From the NCBI RefSeq assembly GCF_001998885.1, contig NZ_CP019609.1, positions 2,096,001 to 2,160,000 of the forward strand: DNA of 64,000 bases, read 5' to 3'. Position numbers and translations under genes: made by a program. Origin of the DNA: Vagococcus penaei (GTDB taxonomy: Bacteria; Bacillota; Bacilli; Lactobacillales; Vagococcaceae). The notes under the pieces are model-generated. The model worked only from the letters and a program-made list of their open reading frames with translations. It was not told the origin of the DNA and made no database searches. Positions 1 to 10,440 of the stretch are shown here, in pieces. The number at the start of each line of letters is the position of its first letter. Within the stretch, counting starts at the first letter, position 1.

Positions 1-664
1 TTCCATCTTCGATAAAATTCCCGCTTTCAATAAACATCACACGATTAGCGACTTCTTTAGCAAATCCCATCTCATGAGTAACAATAACCATAGTCATACC
101 TTGTTCAGCTAAATCTTTCATAACATTCAGAACGTCCCCAACCATTTCTGGGTCTAAAGCAGATGTTGGTTCGTCGAAGAGCATGATATCAGGATTCATA
201 GCTAAAGCCCGAGCAATCGCAATTCGTTGTTTTTGGCCTCCTGAGAGCGATTCGGGAAAGACATCGCGTTTATCGGCTAGTCCGACTTTATTTAATAATT
301 CCATCGCTTTTACTTCTGCATCAGATTTTGAGAGTTTACCTAAATCAATGGGTGCTAACATAATGTTATCAATAACTGATAAATGAGGAAATAAATTAAA
401 ATGTTGGAATACCATGCCAATATGTTGGCGAATTTGGTTAATGTCAGTAGTTTTATCAGTTAAGTCTGCGCCATCAATAATGATTGAACCACCAGATATT
501 TCTTCTAGTTGGTTTAAACAACGCAAAAACGTACTTTTACCAGAACCAGATGGGCCAATAATACAAACGACATCTCCTTTATTAATGGAAACATTGATAT
601 CGTTTAGAATCGTTTGATCACCGTATTTTTTAACGAGGTGTTCAACTAAAATTTTTTCGGTCAT
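1..664 (-). CDS. glnQ: Glutamine/polar amino acid ABC transporter ATPase, GlnQ-like (3' end outside window)
   Basis: This is the cytoplasmic ATPase of a polar amino acid importer. Translating the minus strand from the ATG at 664 gives about 221 residues and runs off the left edge, so the C-terminus is missing. Visible motifs are Walker [10 protein letters not shown] (residues 37-45), a Q-loop in QHFNLFPH, the signature LSGGQ, Walker [10 protein letters not shown] and the H-loop VTHEMG. The start codon overlaps the stop of the upstream permease gene (ATGA), so the two are translationally coupled. Family and partner are certain; the substrate (glutamine or another polar amino acid) is inferred from family resemblance. 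Confidence 0.93.
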   Translation of the reverse strand, partial: MTEKILVEHLVKKYGDQTILNDINVSINKGDVVCIIGPSGSGKSTFLRCLNQLEEISGGSIIIDGADLTDKTTDINQIRQHIGMVFQHFNLFPHLSVIDNIMLAPIDLGKLSKSDAEVKAMELLNKVGLADKRDVFPESLSGGQKQRIAIARALAMNPDIMLFDEPTSALDPEMVGDVLNVMKDLAEQGMTMVIVTHEMGFAKEVANRVMFIESGNFIEDG

Positions 665-2172
665 AGCTGTAATTTCCTTTCTAGCATTTTTCCGATTTGT
701 GTTAAGAGTGTAATCAAGATTAAGTACATTAAGGCAATAACGAAGTAAACAAGTGTACTTTGCAAGTTACGAGCCACAATCATTTTACCTGCTTGTAATA
801 ACTCAATTAAACCAATGGCAGATAAAATAGTTGTATCTTTCAATGAAATCACGAATTGATTGACAAATGATGGAATCATGATTCTAAAAGCTTGTGGTAA
901 GATAATTTTACGCATTGTTTTACCATAAGACAAGCCTAAGCTTCTTGAAGCCTCCATTTGTCCAGTTGGGACGGCCTTGATGCCTCCACGCACGATTTCA
1001 GAGATATAGGCACTGGCATTTAGAGTTAACGTAACAATTCCGGCAACAAAAACAGGGATATTAAATCCAAGGATACCTGGTAAACCAAAATAAATAAAGA
1101 AAGCAAGGACCATCAAAGGGATTCCTCGAATTAAGTCAACATAAATCATTGACAGACTACGTAGAATTTTATTTGCTGAAACGGACATTAAACCAAATAA
1201 AATACCAAGAATAGTTGCTAAGGCAAATGATAGAAAGGCTAACCAGATAGTCATCCAAAATCCTTTTAACAATCGTTGCCAGTTATTTTGCCACATACCA
1301 GCTAGCGTTGATTCGTCAATTTCAGCAGCTTTATCTGCTTTAGAAGGTTCATTAGTTTGGATATATGTTGCTAATAATTTGTCATAATCTCCTGATTTTT
1401 TCATATCAGTTAACGTCTGATTAAACATCGCTAGTAGTTCTGGATTGGTTCCTTTTTTTACAGCAAATCCATATTGTCCACCGGATTCCTTAGCGATAGG
1501 TGTTTGAATGTTTTGTCCTTTAGTAACACCATAGCCAATGACGGGATAGTCATCCATAATGGCTGCAACTTCGTTAATCTCTAATGCACTGAATAGCGCA
1601 TCGGTTGTGTCAAGATAGACAATTGAATAGCCATATTTATCTTTGTTCTGCTCTAGAAAATCAGCACTAGAAGTTCCGATTTTAGCAGCAACTTTTTGAC
1701 CTTTTAAGTCCTTGTAAGATGTAATGTCATCATTGCCCTTTTTAACAGCAATTTGTACACCACTATCAAAATAAGGCTCAGAAAAATCAAACGCTTTTTT
1801 ACGTTCATCAGTTATAGTCATACCAGCAATGACACCGTCTGCTTGTCCTGATTCAACTGCTTGAACCGCCGAGCTAAAACCGATAAATTTAAACTCTAAT
1901 TCAAATCCATGTTGTTTTGCGACAGCTTTCATTAAATCAACGTCAATACCTTCGTAATCACCTTGATCATTTTGATATTCAAAGGGAGCGTAGGTTGAGT
2001 CACTCGCAATAATATAAGTTTGCTTTTTAGGTGTGACTTGCTGTGAAGAGTGTTCCTCTGAGGCTTTATTTTCATCGGTTGCTAAAGCGACACTCGTATT
2101 AAATAAAACGGCCATGAAACTAATTGCTAGTAACATGAATATTTTCCCCGATTGTTTCATTTTTTTACACAT
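661..2172 (-). CDS. glnP: Glutamine-type ABC transporter, fused substrate-binding protein and permease
   Basis: One 503-residue protein carries both the extracellular substrate-binding domain and the membrane permease, an architecture known from GlnP of lactic acid bacteria. Residues 1 to about 32 look like a signal peptide ending near SVALA. Residues about 50-275 are a family 3 solute-binding domain ([20 protein letters not shown] region). Residues about 290-503 are a permease with several membrane helices and the EAA-type loop [14 protein letters not shown]. The ATG at 2172 is chosen over a TTG six bases upstream because AGGAG sits seven bases before it. There is a single binding domain here, whereas some GlnP proteins have two. 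Confidence 0.92.
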   Translation of the reverse strand: MCKKMKQSGKIFMLLAISFMAVLFNTSVALATDENKASEEHSSQQVTPKKQTYIIASDSTYAPFEYQNDQGDYEGIDVDLMKAVAKQHGFELEFKFIGFSSAVQAVESGQADGVIAGMTITDERKKAFDFSEPYFDSGVQIAVKKGNDDITSYKDLKGQKVAAKIGTSSADFLEQNKDKYGYSIVYLDTTDALFSALEINEVAAIMDDYPVIGYGVTKGQNIQTPIAKESGGQYGFAVKKGTNPELLAMFNQTLTDMKKSGDYDKLLATYIQTNEPSKADKAAEIDESTLAGMWQNNWQRLLKGFWMTIWLAFLSFALATILGILFGLMSVSANKILRSLSMIYVDLIRGIPLMVLAFFIYFGLPGILGFNIPVFVAGIVTLTLNASAYISEIVRGGIKAVPTGQMEASRSLGLSYGKTMRKIILPQAFRIMIPSFVNQFVISLKDTTILSAIGLIELLQAGKMIVARNLQSTLVYFVIALMYLILITLLTQIGKMLERKLQL

Positions 2173-2209
2173 AAACAAACTCCTTTCATAAATATTTGAT
2201 AATTATATA

Positions 2210-2237
2210 ATAAAAACACTTGTTATGACAAGTGTTC
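2210..2237 (-). terminator. Hairpin with T-run in the 5' region of the glutamine transporter genes
   Basis: On the minus strand an 8-bp perfect stem (AACACTTG / CAAGTGTT) with a six-base loop is followed directly by five T. It lies between the likely promoter region and the transporter start at 2172. It could therefore attenuate the operon rather than end an upstream gene. The stem is AT-rich, so terminator strength is uncertain. Confidence 0.4.
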
Positions 2238-2460
2238 TAATTCATTGGTATAGTTTTAATTATATAAAACGAAGATAAAACAAACTTAATTTTTATTAAA
2301 AATATAGTGAGAGATTTATGAAAAAGAGTATCGAAACAGACTATTTTCATGAAAAAATATGACGTGCGAGAGTTTAATTTGAAAATCACTTTTTAAGCTA
2401 AAAAAAAATTAACTGATTTGTTATTGGTATAGTAGCTAAGTTGAATAGGCATGCATAATC

Positions 2461-2898
2461 TTAAGATAGTAGCCGCTTTTCTAATTTTGTGCAAAGAATG
2501 CCATCTTCCATGAAATCGTCACTACATACACTATAACCTAACTTTTTATAAAATGGGATGGCGTGTTTTTCACTATGAACGCAAGATTTTAGACAATTAT
2601 TTAGTTGTCCTTGTTGCTCTAGCTCTCGAACGAGTTGTTGTCCAATTCCCTGTTGCCGATAGTCTATATGCACACATAATCGATCAAGGCGGAGTGTTTG
2701 AGCATCATCTTGTAGGTAGCGAGCAGTACCCACGGGCTTGTCATCATCAAAAATAACTAAATAAGTCATAGCGTCGCTATCTAATTCATCGAATTCTGCC
2801 TGTAATGGGATACCTTGTTCTTGAACAAAGACTTGCATTCTTAAATAGAAAGCAGCCGCTTTTATCCAAGCATGACGATTAAAATGACTGATTAACAT
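2461..2898 (-). CDS. GNAT family N-acetyltransferase (YjcF-like)
   Basis: A 145-residue single-domain acetyltransferase. The acetyl-CoA binding loop appears as RQQGIGQQL, preceded by the strand RLDRLCVHI. The C-terminal AIPFYKKLGY segment is typical of the family. The whole layout resembles Bacillus YjcF, whose substrate is not established. The ATG at 2898 is chosen because AGGAGG precedes it at good spacing; an upstream ATG at 2922 has no ribosome site. It is a single gene, divergent from the hydrolase at 2964. Substrate unknown. Confidence 0.85.
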   Translation of the reverse strand: MLISHFNRHAWIKAAAFYLRMQVFVQEQGIPLQAEFDELDSDAMTYLVIFDDDKPVGTARYLQDDAQTLRLDRLCVHIDYRQQGIGQQLVRELEQQGQLNNCLKSCVHSEKHAIPFYKKLGYSVCSDDFMEDGILCTKLEKRLLS

Positions 2899-2963
2899 AA
2901 TAAATCCTCCTTTTAAATTCATTTAAATCAGTGTATCATAATGAAAAGAGTAGGAGTGGTGAT

Positions 2964-3881
2964 GTGAAAAAAATTTTGGTAATTATCCTCGTTGTTATTG
3001 TTATAATAGTTGTTGGTGGCTTGGGATATGCCACAAATTATTTGTTCAATTATGCAATTGTTCCAGGTGAAAAAGATTTTCTTGCTAAACAAGATAACAT
3101 ACAACAGGAAAAAGAATGGAAATTTGCTCAAAAGAAGTTGACAGATGTCACTCTTAAAAGTCATGATGGGTTAACATTGAGTGGCACGTGGGTTAATCAA
3201 GAAAAAACAACAAAAAAAATTGCGATTGTGGCTCATGGTTATATGCAAAATGCTAGTACTATGGGGCAATATGCAGAACTTTTTTATCGTTTAGGTTATG
3301 ATGTCCTTGTTCCAGATAATCGTGCACATGGAAAAAGTGAAGGGGAATATGTTGGTTTTGGTTGGTTAGATCGTTTAGATTACTTACAATGGATTGATGA
3401 GGTGATTCAAACTAAGGGCAAAGATTGTGAGATTGTTTTATTTGGTGTCAGTATGGGGGCAGCTACCGTTATGATGACAAGTGGTGAAAAATTGCCTAGT
3501 CAAGTGAAAGCTATTGTAGAGGATTGTGGGTATGACTCAGTCACTAATGAATTGGCTCACCAGCTAAAAGAAATGTTTCATATTCCAGCGTTTCCTTTAA
3601 TTCCTTTAACATCGCTTTATACACAAATTCGAGCAGGCTATAGCTTTAATCAGGCTAGCGCTGTTAAACAGTTAGCAAACAATCACTTACCAACATTATT
3701 TATCCATGGTGATAAAGATAAGTTTGTTCCAACGTCAATGGTTTATAAACTATACGATGCTACAAAAGGGCCTAAAGAACTTATTATTTTTGAAGGTTCT
3801 GGTCATGCTAAGTCGTTAGCTGATCATCCAAAAGAATATGAAAAAGTGATTTCAAATTTTTTAAAGGACTATTTGAATTAA
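2964..3881 (+). CDS. Membrane-anchored alpha/beta hydrolase
   Basis: A 305-residue protein with one N-terminal membrane helix (about residues 3-22) and an extracytoplasmic alpha/beta hydrolase domain. The nucleophile elbow is GVSMG with Ser at about 163. The acid is probably the Asp in HGDKDKFVP and the base the His in GSGHAKS; HGYMQN is the oxyanion-loop region. The GTG at 2964 is chosen because AGGAG lies seven bases upstream; an earlier in-frame GTG at 2931 has no such site. The substrate is unknown; relatives are annotated as esterases or S9-like peptidases. Confidence 0.85.
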   Translation: MKKILVIILVVIVIIVVGGLGYATNYLFNYAIVPGEKDFLAKQDNIQQEKEWKFAQKKLTDVTLKSHDGLTLSGTWVNQEKTTKKIAIVAHGYMQNASTMGQYAELFYRLGYDVLVPDNRAHGKSEGEYVGFGWLDRLDYLQWIDEVIQTKGKDCEIVLFGVSMGAATVMMTSGEKLPSQVKAIVEDCGYDSVTNELAHQLKEMFHIPAFPLIPLTSLYTQIRAGYSFNQASAVKQLANNHLPTLFIHGDKDKFVPTSMVYKLYDATKGPKELIIFEGSGHAKSLADHPKEYEKVISNFLKDYLN

Positions 3882-3896
3882 TTACGCTTGCATCAG

Positions 3897-3925
3897 TTGA
3901 CATCAGGCATAACATTACATATAAT
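3897..3925 (+). promoter_or_regulatory. Sigma-A promoter of the alaS T-box leader
   Basis: Consensus TTGACA at 3897-3902 and TATAAT at 3920-3925, separated by 17 bp. Transcription should start near 3932, just upstream of the T-box stem I. Confidence 0.85.
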
Positions 3926-3929
3926 TTAT

Positions 3930-4150
3930 GAGGTATGAAAGGATTAAAATTTGTCAGTAGTTGGTCTATTAGAGAGCTTTCTGGTCGGTGAAAAGAAAGC
4001 CCAATTTGATAAATTGCTCCCTTTTGGTAATGATAGATAATTATCACGCGTCGTCTGCGTTATCGACACTCAAGAGGTAATGACTGTTTAAGCATCATTG
4101 CAATCAAGGTGGTACCACGACTTATCGTCCTTGACTGCAGGGTGCTTTTT
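3930..4150 (+). promoter_or_regulatory. T-box leader (alanine) controlling alaS
   Basis: A tRNA-sensing leader RNA. The T-box sequence AAGGTGGTACCACG is at 4106-4119. An AGAGAG-type stem I element lies near 3970, and GCT at 4016-4018 is the likely alanine specifier codon, in the position that ATG holds in the two methionine T-boxes of this window. The intrinsic terminator follows at 4126-4150. Uncharged tRNA-Ala is expected to stabilise the antiterminator and allow alaS transcription. Confidence 0.92.
4126..4150 (+). terminator. T-box regulated terminator before alaS
   Basis: Stem CGTCCT / AGGGTG with a seven-base loop, including two G-T pairs, followed by CTTTTT. Its 5' arm overlaps the region used in the T-box antiterminator. 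Confidence 0.75.
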
Positions 4151-4173
4151 ATATTTTTTTAGGAGGATACGAC

Positions 4174-6819
4174 ATGAAACAATTAACGAGCCAAGAAGTA
4201 CGCAAAATGTATTTAGATTTTTTTAAAACTAAAGGCCATTCGGTTGAGCCTAGCGCATCATTAGTACCAATCGATGACCCAACATTATTATGGATTAATT
4301 CAGGTGTTGCTACATTAAAAAAATATTTTGATGGGACTGTTGTACCAGAAAATCCACGAATTACAAATGCACAAAAAAGTATTCGTACCAATGATATTGA
4401 GAACGTTGGAAAGACTGCTAGACACCACACAATGTTTGAAATGTTAGGTAATTTTTCTGTTGGTGACTATTTTAAAAAAGAAGCTATTCACTGGGCTTGG
4501 GAACTTTTAACGAGTGATGAGTGGTTTGCTTTAGATAAAGATCGCCTGTATGTGACTATTCATCCGGATGATACTGAAGCATTTCGTATCTGGCATGAAG
4601 AAATTGGTTTGCCAGAAGCGTCAATTGTTCCATTAGAAGATAACTTTTGGGATATTGGAGCGGGACCTTGTGGACCAAACTCTGAAATCTTTTTTGATCG
4701 TGGACAAGCTTATAATGATGTGGCAGAAGATGATCCGGAAAATTATCCAGGTGGTGAGAATGAACGCTACTTAGAAATTTGGAATTTAGTATTTTCTGAA
4801 TTTAATCATACGGACAACAATGAGTACTTACCATTACCTCATAAAAATATTGATACGGGTATGGGATTAGAACGGATGGTCTCGATTTTCCAAGATGCTC
4901 CGACTAACTTTGAAACTGATTTATTCTTACCGATTATCCATGCAACTGAAGCAATGAGCCCAACACACAAATATGGTGAGTCTGCAACTGTCAATACATC
5001 ATTTAAAGTCATTGCTGATCATATCCGTGCGGTGTCTTTTGCCATTGGTGACGGAGCATTACCATCTAACGAGGGACGTGGTTATGTTTTACGTCGATTA
5101 ATCCGTCGAGCAGTTATGCATGGTAAAAAATTGGGAATCGATGAGGCTTTCTTGTACAAATTAGTACCAGTTGTTGGTGATATTATGGAAAGTTACTATC
5201 CTGAAGTGAATGAGAAACGTGATTTCATTGAAAAAGTGATTAAAACGGAAGAAGAACGTTTCCATGAAACAATTAATGATGGTTTACAAATTATTACTGA
5301 TTTAATTACTGACTTGAAGGCTGGCAACAAGACCACACTAGCGGGTAAAGATATCTTTAAACTATATGATACTTATGGATTCCCAGTCGAATTAACTGAA
5401 GAGATGGCTGAAGACGAAGGCTTAACTGTTGATCATGAAGGTTTTGAAAAAGAAATGACTGCACAACGTGATCGTGCACGTTCAGCTCGAGTAAAAGAAA
5501 ATTCAATGAATGTTCAATCAGCTTTACTAACTGATATTAAAGTCGTGAGTGAATTTGTGGGCTATAACGAACATGACACTGAATCGACCTTATTAGTTGC
5601 TATTCAGAATGATGCTGTAGTCAAAAAAGTAACTGAAGGTGACGCGCAATTAATTTTTGATAAAACACCTTTCTATGCAGAAATGGGTGGACAAGTAGCT
5701 GATAAAGGGACTATTTTAAATGCATCAGGTGATGTTGTTGCAACTGTAATTGATGTGAAAAAAGCTCCAAATGGTCAATCATTACATTTAGTAAATATTG
5801 TAGCACCTTTAATAGAAGGTGAAATTTATCACTTAGCGATTGATGAACAATTACGTCGCAAGATTACAAAAAATCATACAGCGACGCATTTATTGCATCG
5901 TGCGTTAAAAGATGTTCTTGGTGAGCATGCAAATCAAGCTGGATCATTGGTAGCACCAACGTATCTGCGTTTTGACTTCACTCATTTTGAACAAGTGACA
6001 CCAACTGAATTAGCTGAAATGGAACGTCAAGTAAACGAAAAAATTTGGGCTAGTCTTCCTGTCGTGACAGTTGAAACAGATATTGATTCAGCAAAAGAAA
6101 TGGGTGCGATGGCACTCTTTGGTGAAAAATATGGTCATGACGTACGTGTCGTGAATGTTGGTGATTATTCGATTGAACTATGTGGTGGTGTTCATGTAAC
6201 TAATACTAGTGATATTGGTATTTTTAAAATTACATCAGAATCAGGTATCGGAGCTGGCGTTCGACGAATTGAAGCGGTAACTAGCCAAGAAGCATTTGAA
6301 GCTTTACACGCAGAAGAAAGTCGCTTAAAAGCTGTTGCTAAATTAGTTAAGGCACCACAATTAAAAGAAACTGTTGCGAAAGTCGAACAGTTACAAGAAC
6401 AACATAAAGAGTTACAAAAAGAAGTCGAGCAATTAGCGGCTAAATTAGCTAACCTTGAAGCTGCTGATATTTTTGAAAAAATTGAAACGATTGGTGACAT
6501 TAAAGTAATTGCTCAACAAGCCTCTGTCAAAGATATGAACCAGTTACGTCAGTTGGCTGATCAATGGAAACAAAAAGCTTTATCAGATGTTTTAGTTTTA
6601 GGAATTGTGGCTGATGATAAAGTTAATTTATTAGTAGCTATGACAAAAGAAATGAATGCTCGTGGCTTAAAAGCTGGCGATTTAATTAAAGTTATCGCAC
6701 CAAAAGTTGGTGGTGGTGGCGGTGGTCGTCCTGACATGGCTCAAGCTGGTGGTAAAAACCCAGCTGGTATGGCAGATGCACTAGCTGAAGTTAAAACTTG
6801 GTTGGCTGAAAAAAATTAA
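4174..6819 (+). CDS. alaS: Alanine--tRNA ligase
   Basis: Charges tRNA-Ala with alanine in the cytoplasm. The 881-residue length is normal for the family. The N-terminal catalytic domain contains the class II motif 1 region and [16 protein letters not shown]. The editing domain carries the metal-binding HTATHLLH (about residue 568) and CGGVHV (about 670). A coiled segment (residues about 715-770) leads to the C-terminal DHHA1 domain with the glycine-rich [21 protein letters not shown] precedes the ATG. Expression is controlled by the upstream T-box. Confidence 0.98.
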   Translation: MKQLTSQEVRKMYLDFFKTKGHSVEPSASLVPIDDPTLLWINSGVATLKKYFDGTVVPENPRITNAQKSIRTNDIENVGKTARHHTMFEMLGNFSVGDYFKKEAIHWAWELLTSDEWFALDKDRLYVTIHPDDTEAFRIWHEEIGLPEASIVPLEDNFWDIGAGPCGPNSEIFFDRGQAYNDVAEDDPENYPGGENERYLEIWNLVFSEFNHTDNNEYLPLPHKNIDTGMGLERMVSIFQDAPTNFETDLFLPIIHATEAMSPTHKYGESATVNTSFKVIADHIRAVSFAIGDGALPSNEGRGYVLRRLIRRAVMHGKKLGIDEAFLYKLVPVVGDIMESYYPEVNEKRDFIEKVIKTEEERFHETINDGLQIITDLITDLKAGNKTTLAGKDIFKLYDTYGFPVELTEEMAEDEGLTVDHEGFEKEMTAQRDRARSARVKENSMNVQSALLTDIKVVSEFVGYNEHDTESTLLVAIQNDAVVKKVTEGDAQLIFDKTPFYAEMGGQVADKGTILNASGDVVATVIDVKKAPNGQSLHLVNIVAPLIEGEIYHLAIDEQLRRKITKNHTATHLLHRALKDVLGEHANQAGSLVAPTYLRFDFTHFEQVTPTELAEMERQVNEKIWASLPVVTVETDIDSAKEMGAMALFGEKYGHDVRVVNVGDYSIELCGGVHVTNTSDIGIFKITSESGIGAGVRRIEAVTSQEAFEALHAEESRLKAVAKLVKAPQLKETVAKVEQLQEQHKELQKEVEQLAAKLANLEAADIFEKIETIGDIKVIAQQASVKDMNQLRQLADQWKQKALSDVLVLGIVADDKVNLLVAMTKEMNARGLKAGDLIKVIAPKVGGGGGGRPDMAQAGGKNPAGMADALAEVKTWLAEKN

Positions 6820-6843
6820 TGCTGATTCTTGAATGACTGATTA

Positions 6844-6890
6844 AAGACCTGACTTATTTTACTTTTGAAATAAGTCAGGTCTTTTAATTG
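6844..6890 (+). terminator. Terminator after alaS
   Basis: Strong hairpin with arms AAGACCTGACTTATT and AATAAGTCAGGTCTT (about 6844-6883), followed by TTTAATT. The run of A before the stem means it could also work on the minus strand. Confidence 0.85.
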
Positions 6891-6999
6891 TCATTAATAA
6901 TAGATGTTTTTAAACGGATATTACAGTGAATTTGTGAAAAAAGTATTGTAAAAAAACAAGGTGATTTGACAAAATATAAAATTAGTCATATGATTAATT

Positions 7000-8802
7000 T
7001 TATTGAATTGGTATACCTATGATGAAAGCCGTTCCTTTTTCTGAACTCTCGACATCTAAAATCCAATCATTTTTTTTCGTCATTGATGAAATAATGAAAA
7101 GTCCTAAACCAGTCCCATTCTCATCACTTTTGGTTGTAAAAAAGGGTGTGAACATTTTTTGTTCAATTTCTTTTGGAATACCTGGCCCTTTATCAATTAC
7201 TCGAATTAAAGCGAAATCCTTTTCTTGATACGCATGTGAATGGTTTTGGAAAATAGCTAGTTGCTCCTCGCTAGCTATTTCAATAGTGACACAAATGTAT
7301 GGATTAATTATTTGAGCTTGGAAAGCATTGGTAATTAGATTGTATAACACAACTTCTAAGTCACTTTTTTCAAAATAGGCAGACAGCTGTTGAGGAGTTG
7401 AACCAGACTTAAATTCAATATTTGCCGATAGTAGCATTCGCATGGTAGTAACTGCTTCACAGACAACAGCTTGAATGTCATTAATGGTCTTTTTACTAGA
7501 ATTAACCGTCGTAAAGCGTAGTACGTTAGCGGCAAGCTGTTGGCCTTTTTCAGCTGCTTGATAAACTTCGTCTAATTCAGTGACTAAATCGGGATTTTCT
7601 TGATAATCATCGATTAGTAATTGTAAATTACCAATCATTGGTGTTAGAAAGTTGTTCATATCATGAACAATAGTTGTTGTTAATAACCCAACCGTTTCTA
7701 ATTTTGATTTTTGTAAGAGATTTTTTTCAGTTTCGTGTTTTTCATGTAAAGCTTGTTGTCGCTCAATTAATTTTAAGTTTTCTAAGTAAATTTTATTGCG
7801 CTTATTGTAAGAATGGAAACTCAAGCCTAATAAAATAATGATGGCAAGTAAAATAGCTAATAAGCCTAAGATAATTAAGTTTTTTTGTAAAGCATAACCA
7901 TTCTTTTCATAGAAATCAGATGAACTAGCTACAATCCATTCGGTATCACCAAGAGTCATCCATTCATAAGCTGAAATCTTGAGAACTTTTTCTGGTTCTT
8001 CTTCAGTCCACCAATAGGAATAGTAACTAAGTGTCCCTTTTTTATTGGAACTTTGGACTTTCTCTAGATTTTCTAAATCTTTAAAATCTCGTTCTGGAAA
8101 TTTTTCTTTACGGTCTTCAACAATATCTAATCCCACTTGATCAAGCGAAGGATGCATGACAACTTTCATGTTGCGATTTTTAATCATGGTATAACCTTTT
8201 TGATAGCCTTGACTACCAAATTCTAGTTGATAAAGATTTTCTAAATTAATTGGCAGGACTAGGATAGATATGACTTGGTTTTGTTCATTAACGATTGGTC
8301 GGTAGAGATTAAGAAAAGACTGATTATTGTTGAAATATGCCTCCCCGTTTTGGTTGATATCCCCTTGTAATGCGAGCTTAAATTTAGGGTCTTTAGTTAA
8401 TAAGTGTAAGTCATTTTGTTTAGTAGGCATGAGTTGATAATCTTTAAATTTCCAACCTGATAATAGTGTTCCTTCAGGTGATAAGAGATACAAACCTGTA
8501 GCAACTGATGATGGATAATGAAACTTTTGTTTAATTTTTTCAGTTTGTGTTAAATCGGTTAGTTGTCCATCATTGACTAAGTCCGATGCGTAGTCTTCCA
8601 AAGCTAAACTGTAGGATTTGATTTCTAATGTAAGAATTTTAATTGCTGAGTCATTAATCTTTGATAGTTGATTTTCCCCCATTTTAATGGCATGTTTTTG
8701 GGTACTAAAATAGCTGTTTGCAGTAATGACGATACCTAAGATAGTTAGAATGACAACGCTAACAATACCAGTTTTTAATAATTTATTTGAAGGTTTTATC
8801 AT
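7000..8802 (-). CDS. Membrane sensor histidine kinase with extracellular sensor domain
   Basis: A 600-residue sensor kinase. There are two membrane helices (about residues 12-30 and 306-328) with an extracellular double-Cache-like sensor between them. A short coiled linker precedes the phosphoacceptor H380 in VHDMNNFLTP. The ATPase domain shows an N box (LYNLITNAF), G1 (DKGPGIP) and G2 (GTGLGLFI). The H-box resembles NtrB/DctB-type kinases. AGGAG precedes the ATG. It is transcribed divergently from the response regulator at 8855 with 52 bp between them, so the two very likely form a pair. Proximity to the citrate genes suggests a carboxylate signal, which is inference only. Confidence 0.9.
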   Translation of the reverse strand: MIKPSNKLLKTGIVSVVILTILGIVITANSYFSTQKHAIKMGENQLSKINDSAIKILTLEIKSYSLALEDYASDLVNDGQLTDLTQTEKIKQKFHYPSSVATGLYLLSPEGTLLSGWKFKDYQLMPTKQNDLHLLTKDPKFKLALQGDINQNGEAYFNNNQSFLNLYRPIVNEQNQVISILVLPINLENLYQLEFGSQGYQKGYTMIKNRNMKVVMHPSLDQVGLDIVEDRKEKFPERDFKDLENLEKVQSSNKKGTLSYYSYWWTEEEPEKVLKISAYEWMTLGDTEWIVASSSDFYEKNGYALQKNLIILGLLAILLAIIILLGLSFHSYNKRNKIYLENLKLIERQQALHEKHETEKNLLQKSKLETVGLLTTTIVHDMNNFLTPMIGNLQLLIDDYQENPDLVTELDEVYQAAEKGQQLAANVLRFTTVNSSKKTINDIQAVVCEAVTTMRMLLSANIEFKSGSTPQQLSAYFEKSDLEVVLYNLITNAFQAQIINPYICVTIEIASEEQLAIFQNHSHAYQEKDFALIRVIDKGPGIPKEIEQKMFTPFFTTKSDENGTGLGLFIISSMTKKNDWILDVESSEKGTAFIIGIPIQ

Positions 8803-8854
8803 TCAGAAGACTCCTTTTGATGATAATAGAATATATAATGATGGAGGAAACCTA

Positions 8855-9565
8855 ATGCGTAATGAAAAAATTTTAATTGTTGACGATGATCCGGCAATCC
8901 GCCGTCTAATATGGAAATCACTGCAAGCAACAGGTATTTTAATTTACCAAAGTGAGTCGGTTGAAAAAACGATTGATATTATGACACGGATTGAGTTTGA
9001 TTTATTTTTATTAGATATTACTTTAGAGCATGAAAATGATGGTTATTATTTGGCACAAACAATTCGTGAAGAGTATCCACTTGTTCCAATTATGTTTCTA
9101 AGTGGTAAAAAAAGTGAGGAAGATATAGTGACAGGTTTAGAAATGGGTGTTGATTATTATATTACTAAGCCATTCTCACCAAATTTACTGAAAGCACAAG
9201 TTGTTGCTACCCTAAAAAGAGGAAAGGTTGTTAAGGCCTACCAAAGTCAGCCTAAAGTTACTAAAATTACAATTGGTGATTTTGAATTTGATAAATCACG
9301 GTATCAATTATACAAAAAAGAAAAATTGATTAAACTTTCTTCTAAAGAAACAAAGTTAATGCAATTTTTCATGGAAAATCCTGATCAAGTTTTTTCAAAA
9401 GAACAGATTTATCAAAATGTATGGGACGATAGTGAATTAGATGCAAATACGATTATGGTTTTTATCAGTCATTTACGTAATAAAATAGAAGATGACCCGA
9501 AAAAGGCTCGTTACATTAAAACTGTTTGGGGCATCGGATATACTTTTTTGCCTAACGGTGATTAA
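8855..9565 (+). CDS. OmpR/PhoB-family response regulator
   Basis: A 236-residue regulator. The receiver domain has the acidic residues of LIVDDDPA, phospho-acceptor Asp54 in LLDITLEHEND and the Lys of TKPFSP. Residues about 130-236 form a winged-helix DNA-binding domain ending KTVWGIGYTF. The ATG at 8855 is supported by GGAGG seven to eight bases upstream; a longer reading frame starting at 8726 lies inside the divergent kinase gene and is rejected. Its last bases overlap the 3' end of convergent citG by 4 bp. Likely partner of the kinase at 7000-8802. Confidence 0.93.
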   Translation: MRNEKILIVDDDPAIRRLIWKSLQATGILIYQSESVEKTIDIMTRIEFDLFLLDITLEHENDGYYLAQTIREEYPLVPIMFLSGKKSEEDIVTGLEMGVDYYITKPFSPNLLKAQVVATLKRGKVVKAYQSQPKVTKITIGDFEFDKSRYQLYKKEKLIKLSSKETKLMQFFMENPDQVFSKEQIYQNVWDDSELDANTIMVFISHLRNKIEDDPKKARYIKTVWGIGYTFLPNGD

Positions 9566-10440
9566 AATAAGTCCTCTAATTGCGCAAAGAAAATGCCCAA
9601 TACTAATAAATCTGCCGTTCCTCCAGGACTTAAATGTCGTTCAATCAGTACCTGGTCATATCTTGTCAGTTCATCAAGTAATGCTTCTTTTGTGAGGTTG
9701 GCTTGATGAATTTTTTTTGTTTCTATTTTAATTTGTTCCCAAGCATCAATCCCTCCACGATGAAGCAAATTACCATCTTCAACTTCGCTCATTAAAAATA
9801 CAAGAGCACGTAAGAGCAATTCTTCTTTGCTGTATAGTGTCGAGTAGTGTCTTAAAAATGGTAAAAGCAGTTGAGACAAACTCGGGTAACCAGCTGCGGC
9901 TTCTCCACGAATACCGGTAATGCCATGTGTTAAATAAAGTTTTTCACCATGTGTTAGAGTTGATTTATGACTTAAATCCTGAAAATCATATTCAATCAAA
10001 TGGTTAGTTAAGTGACCTGCTTTTGATAAAATTTGCTCAGTGTCAGTTTTTGTTAAAGGTAAGCTAGTTAGTTGATTTTTTTTAACATGAAGGCCGGTAG
10101 CTCCGAGTAAGACTGCTAAAGAAAAATTTGCTCCTTTATGCGTATTAACGTTATGTGTGGCAGTTAACATAGCTTTTTCAGCTAAAGCCCCAACTTGTCT
10201 TAAATGTTGAAATAAATCAGTATCTGATCCCGTATGTTGAAATCCAATGTTAAAATAGCTTTTAAAGTACGGAGTTAAGCTCACAATACTATCAATGAAC
10301 GTAAAAAAATCCATATCTTTGTGTGCACCATTTGAGTAACGATCAACCAAACCAGGTTTTGGGCTGAGTGATACTTCATAGAGTAAAGCTTTTTCAGCCA
10401 TTTGTGCGATAGGCTGAGAAAGAGTAGTGTCATTAGTCAA
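9562..10440 (-). CDS. citG: Triphosphoribosyl-dephospho-CoA synthase CitG
   Basis: Makes 2'-(5''-triphosphoribosyl)-3'-dephospho-CoA from dephospho-CoA and ATP, the precursor of the citrate lyase acyl carrier prosthetic group that CitX attaches to CitD. The 292 residues include SPKPGLVDRYSNGAH, THNVNTHKGANFS, GIRGEAAAGYPS and the C-terminal SPGGTADLL, all hallmarks of CitG. The start is a TTG at 10440, supported by GGAG ten bases upstream. It overlaps the end of citO by 8 bp, so the two are coupled. In many enterococci citG lies at the end of the lyase operon; here it is on the regulator side. Confidence 0.95.
   Translation of the reverse strand: MTNDTTLSQPIAQMAEKALLYEVSLSPKPGLVDRYSNGAHKDMDFFTFIDSIVSLTPYFKSYFNIGFQHTGSDTDLFQHLRQVGALAEKAMLTATHNVNTHKGANFSLAVLLGATGLHVKKNQLTSLPLTKTDTEQILSKAGHLTNHLIEYDFQDLSHKSTLTHGEKLYLTHGITGIRGEAAAGYPSLSQLLLPFLRHYSTLYSKEELLLRALVFLMSEVEDGNLLHRGGIDAWEQIKIETKKIHQANLTKEALLDELTRYDQVLIERHLSPGGTADLLVLGIFFAQLEDLF

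Noticed and set aside
2928-3164. Minus-strand frame over the start of the hydrolase
   Set aside because: It is the reverse reading of the hydrolase membrane helix and has no independent support.
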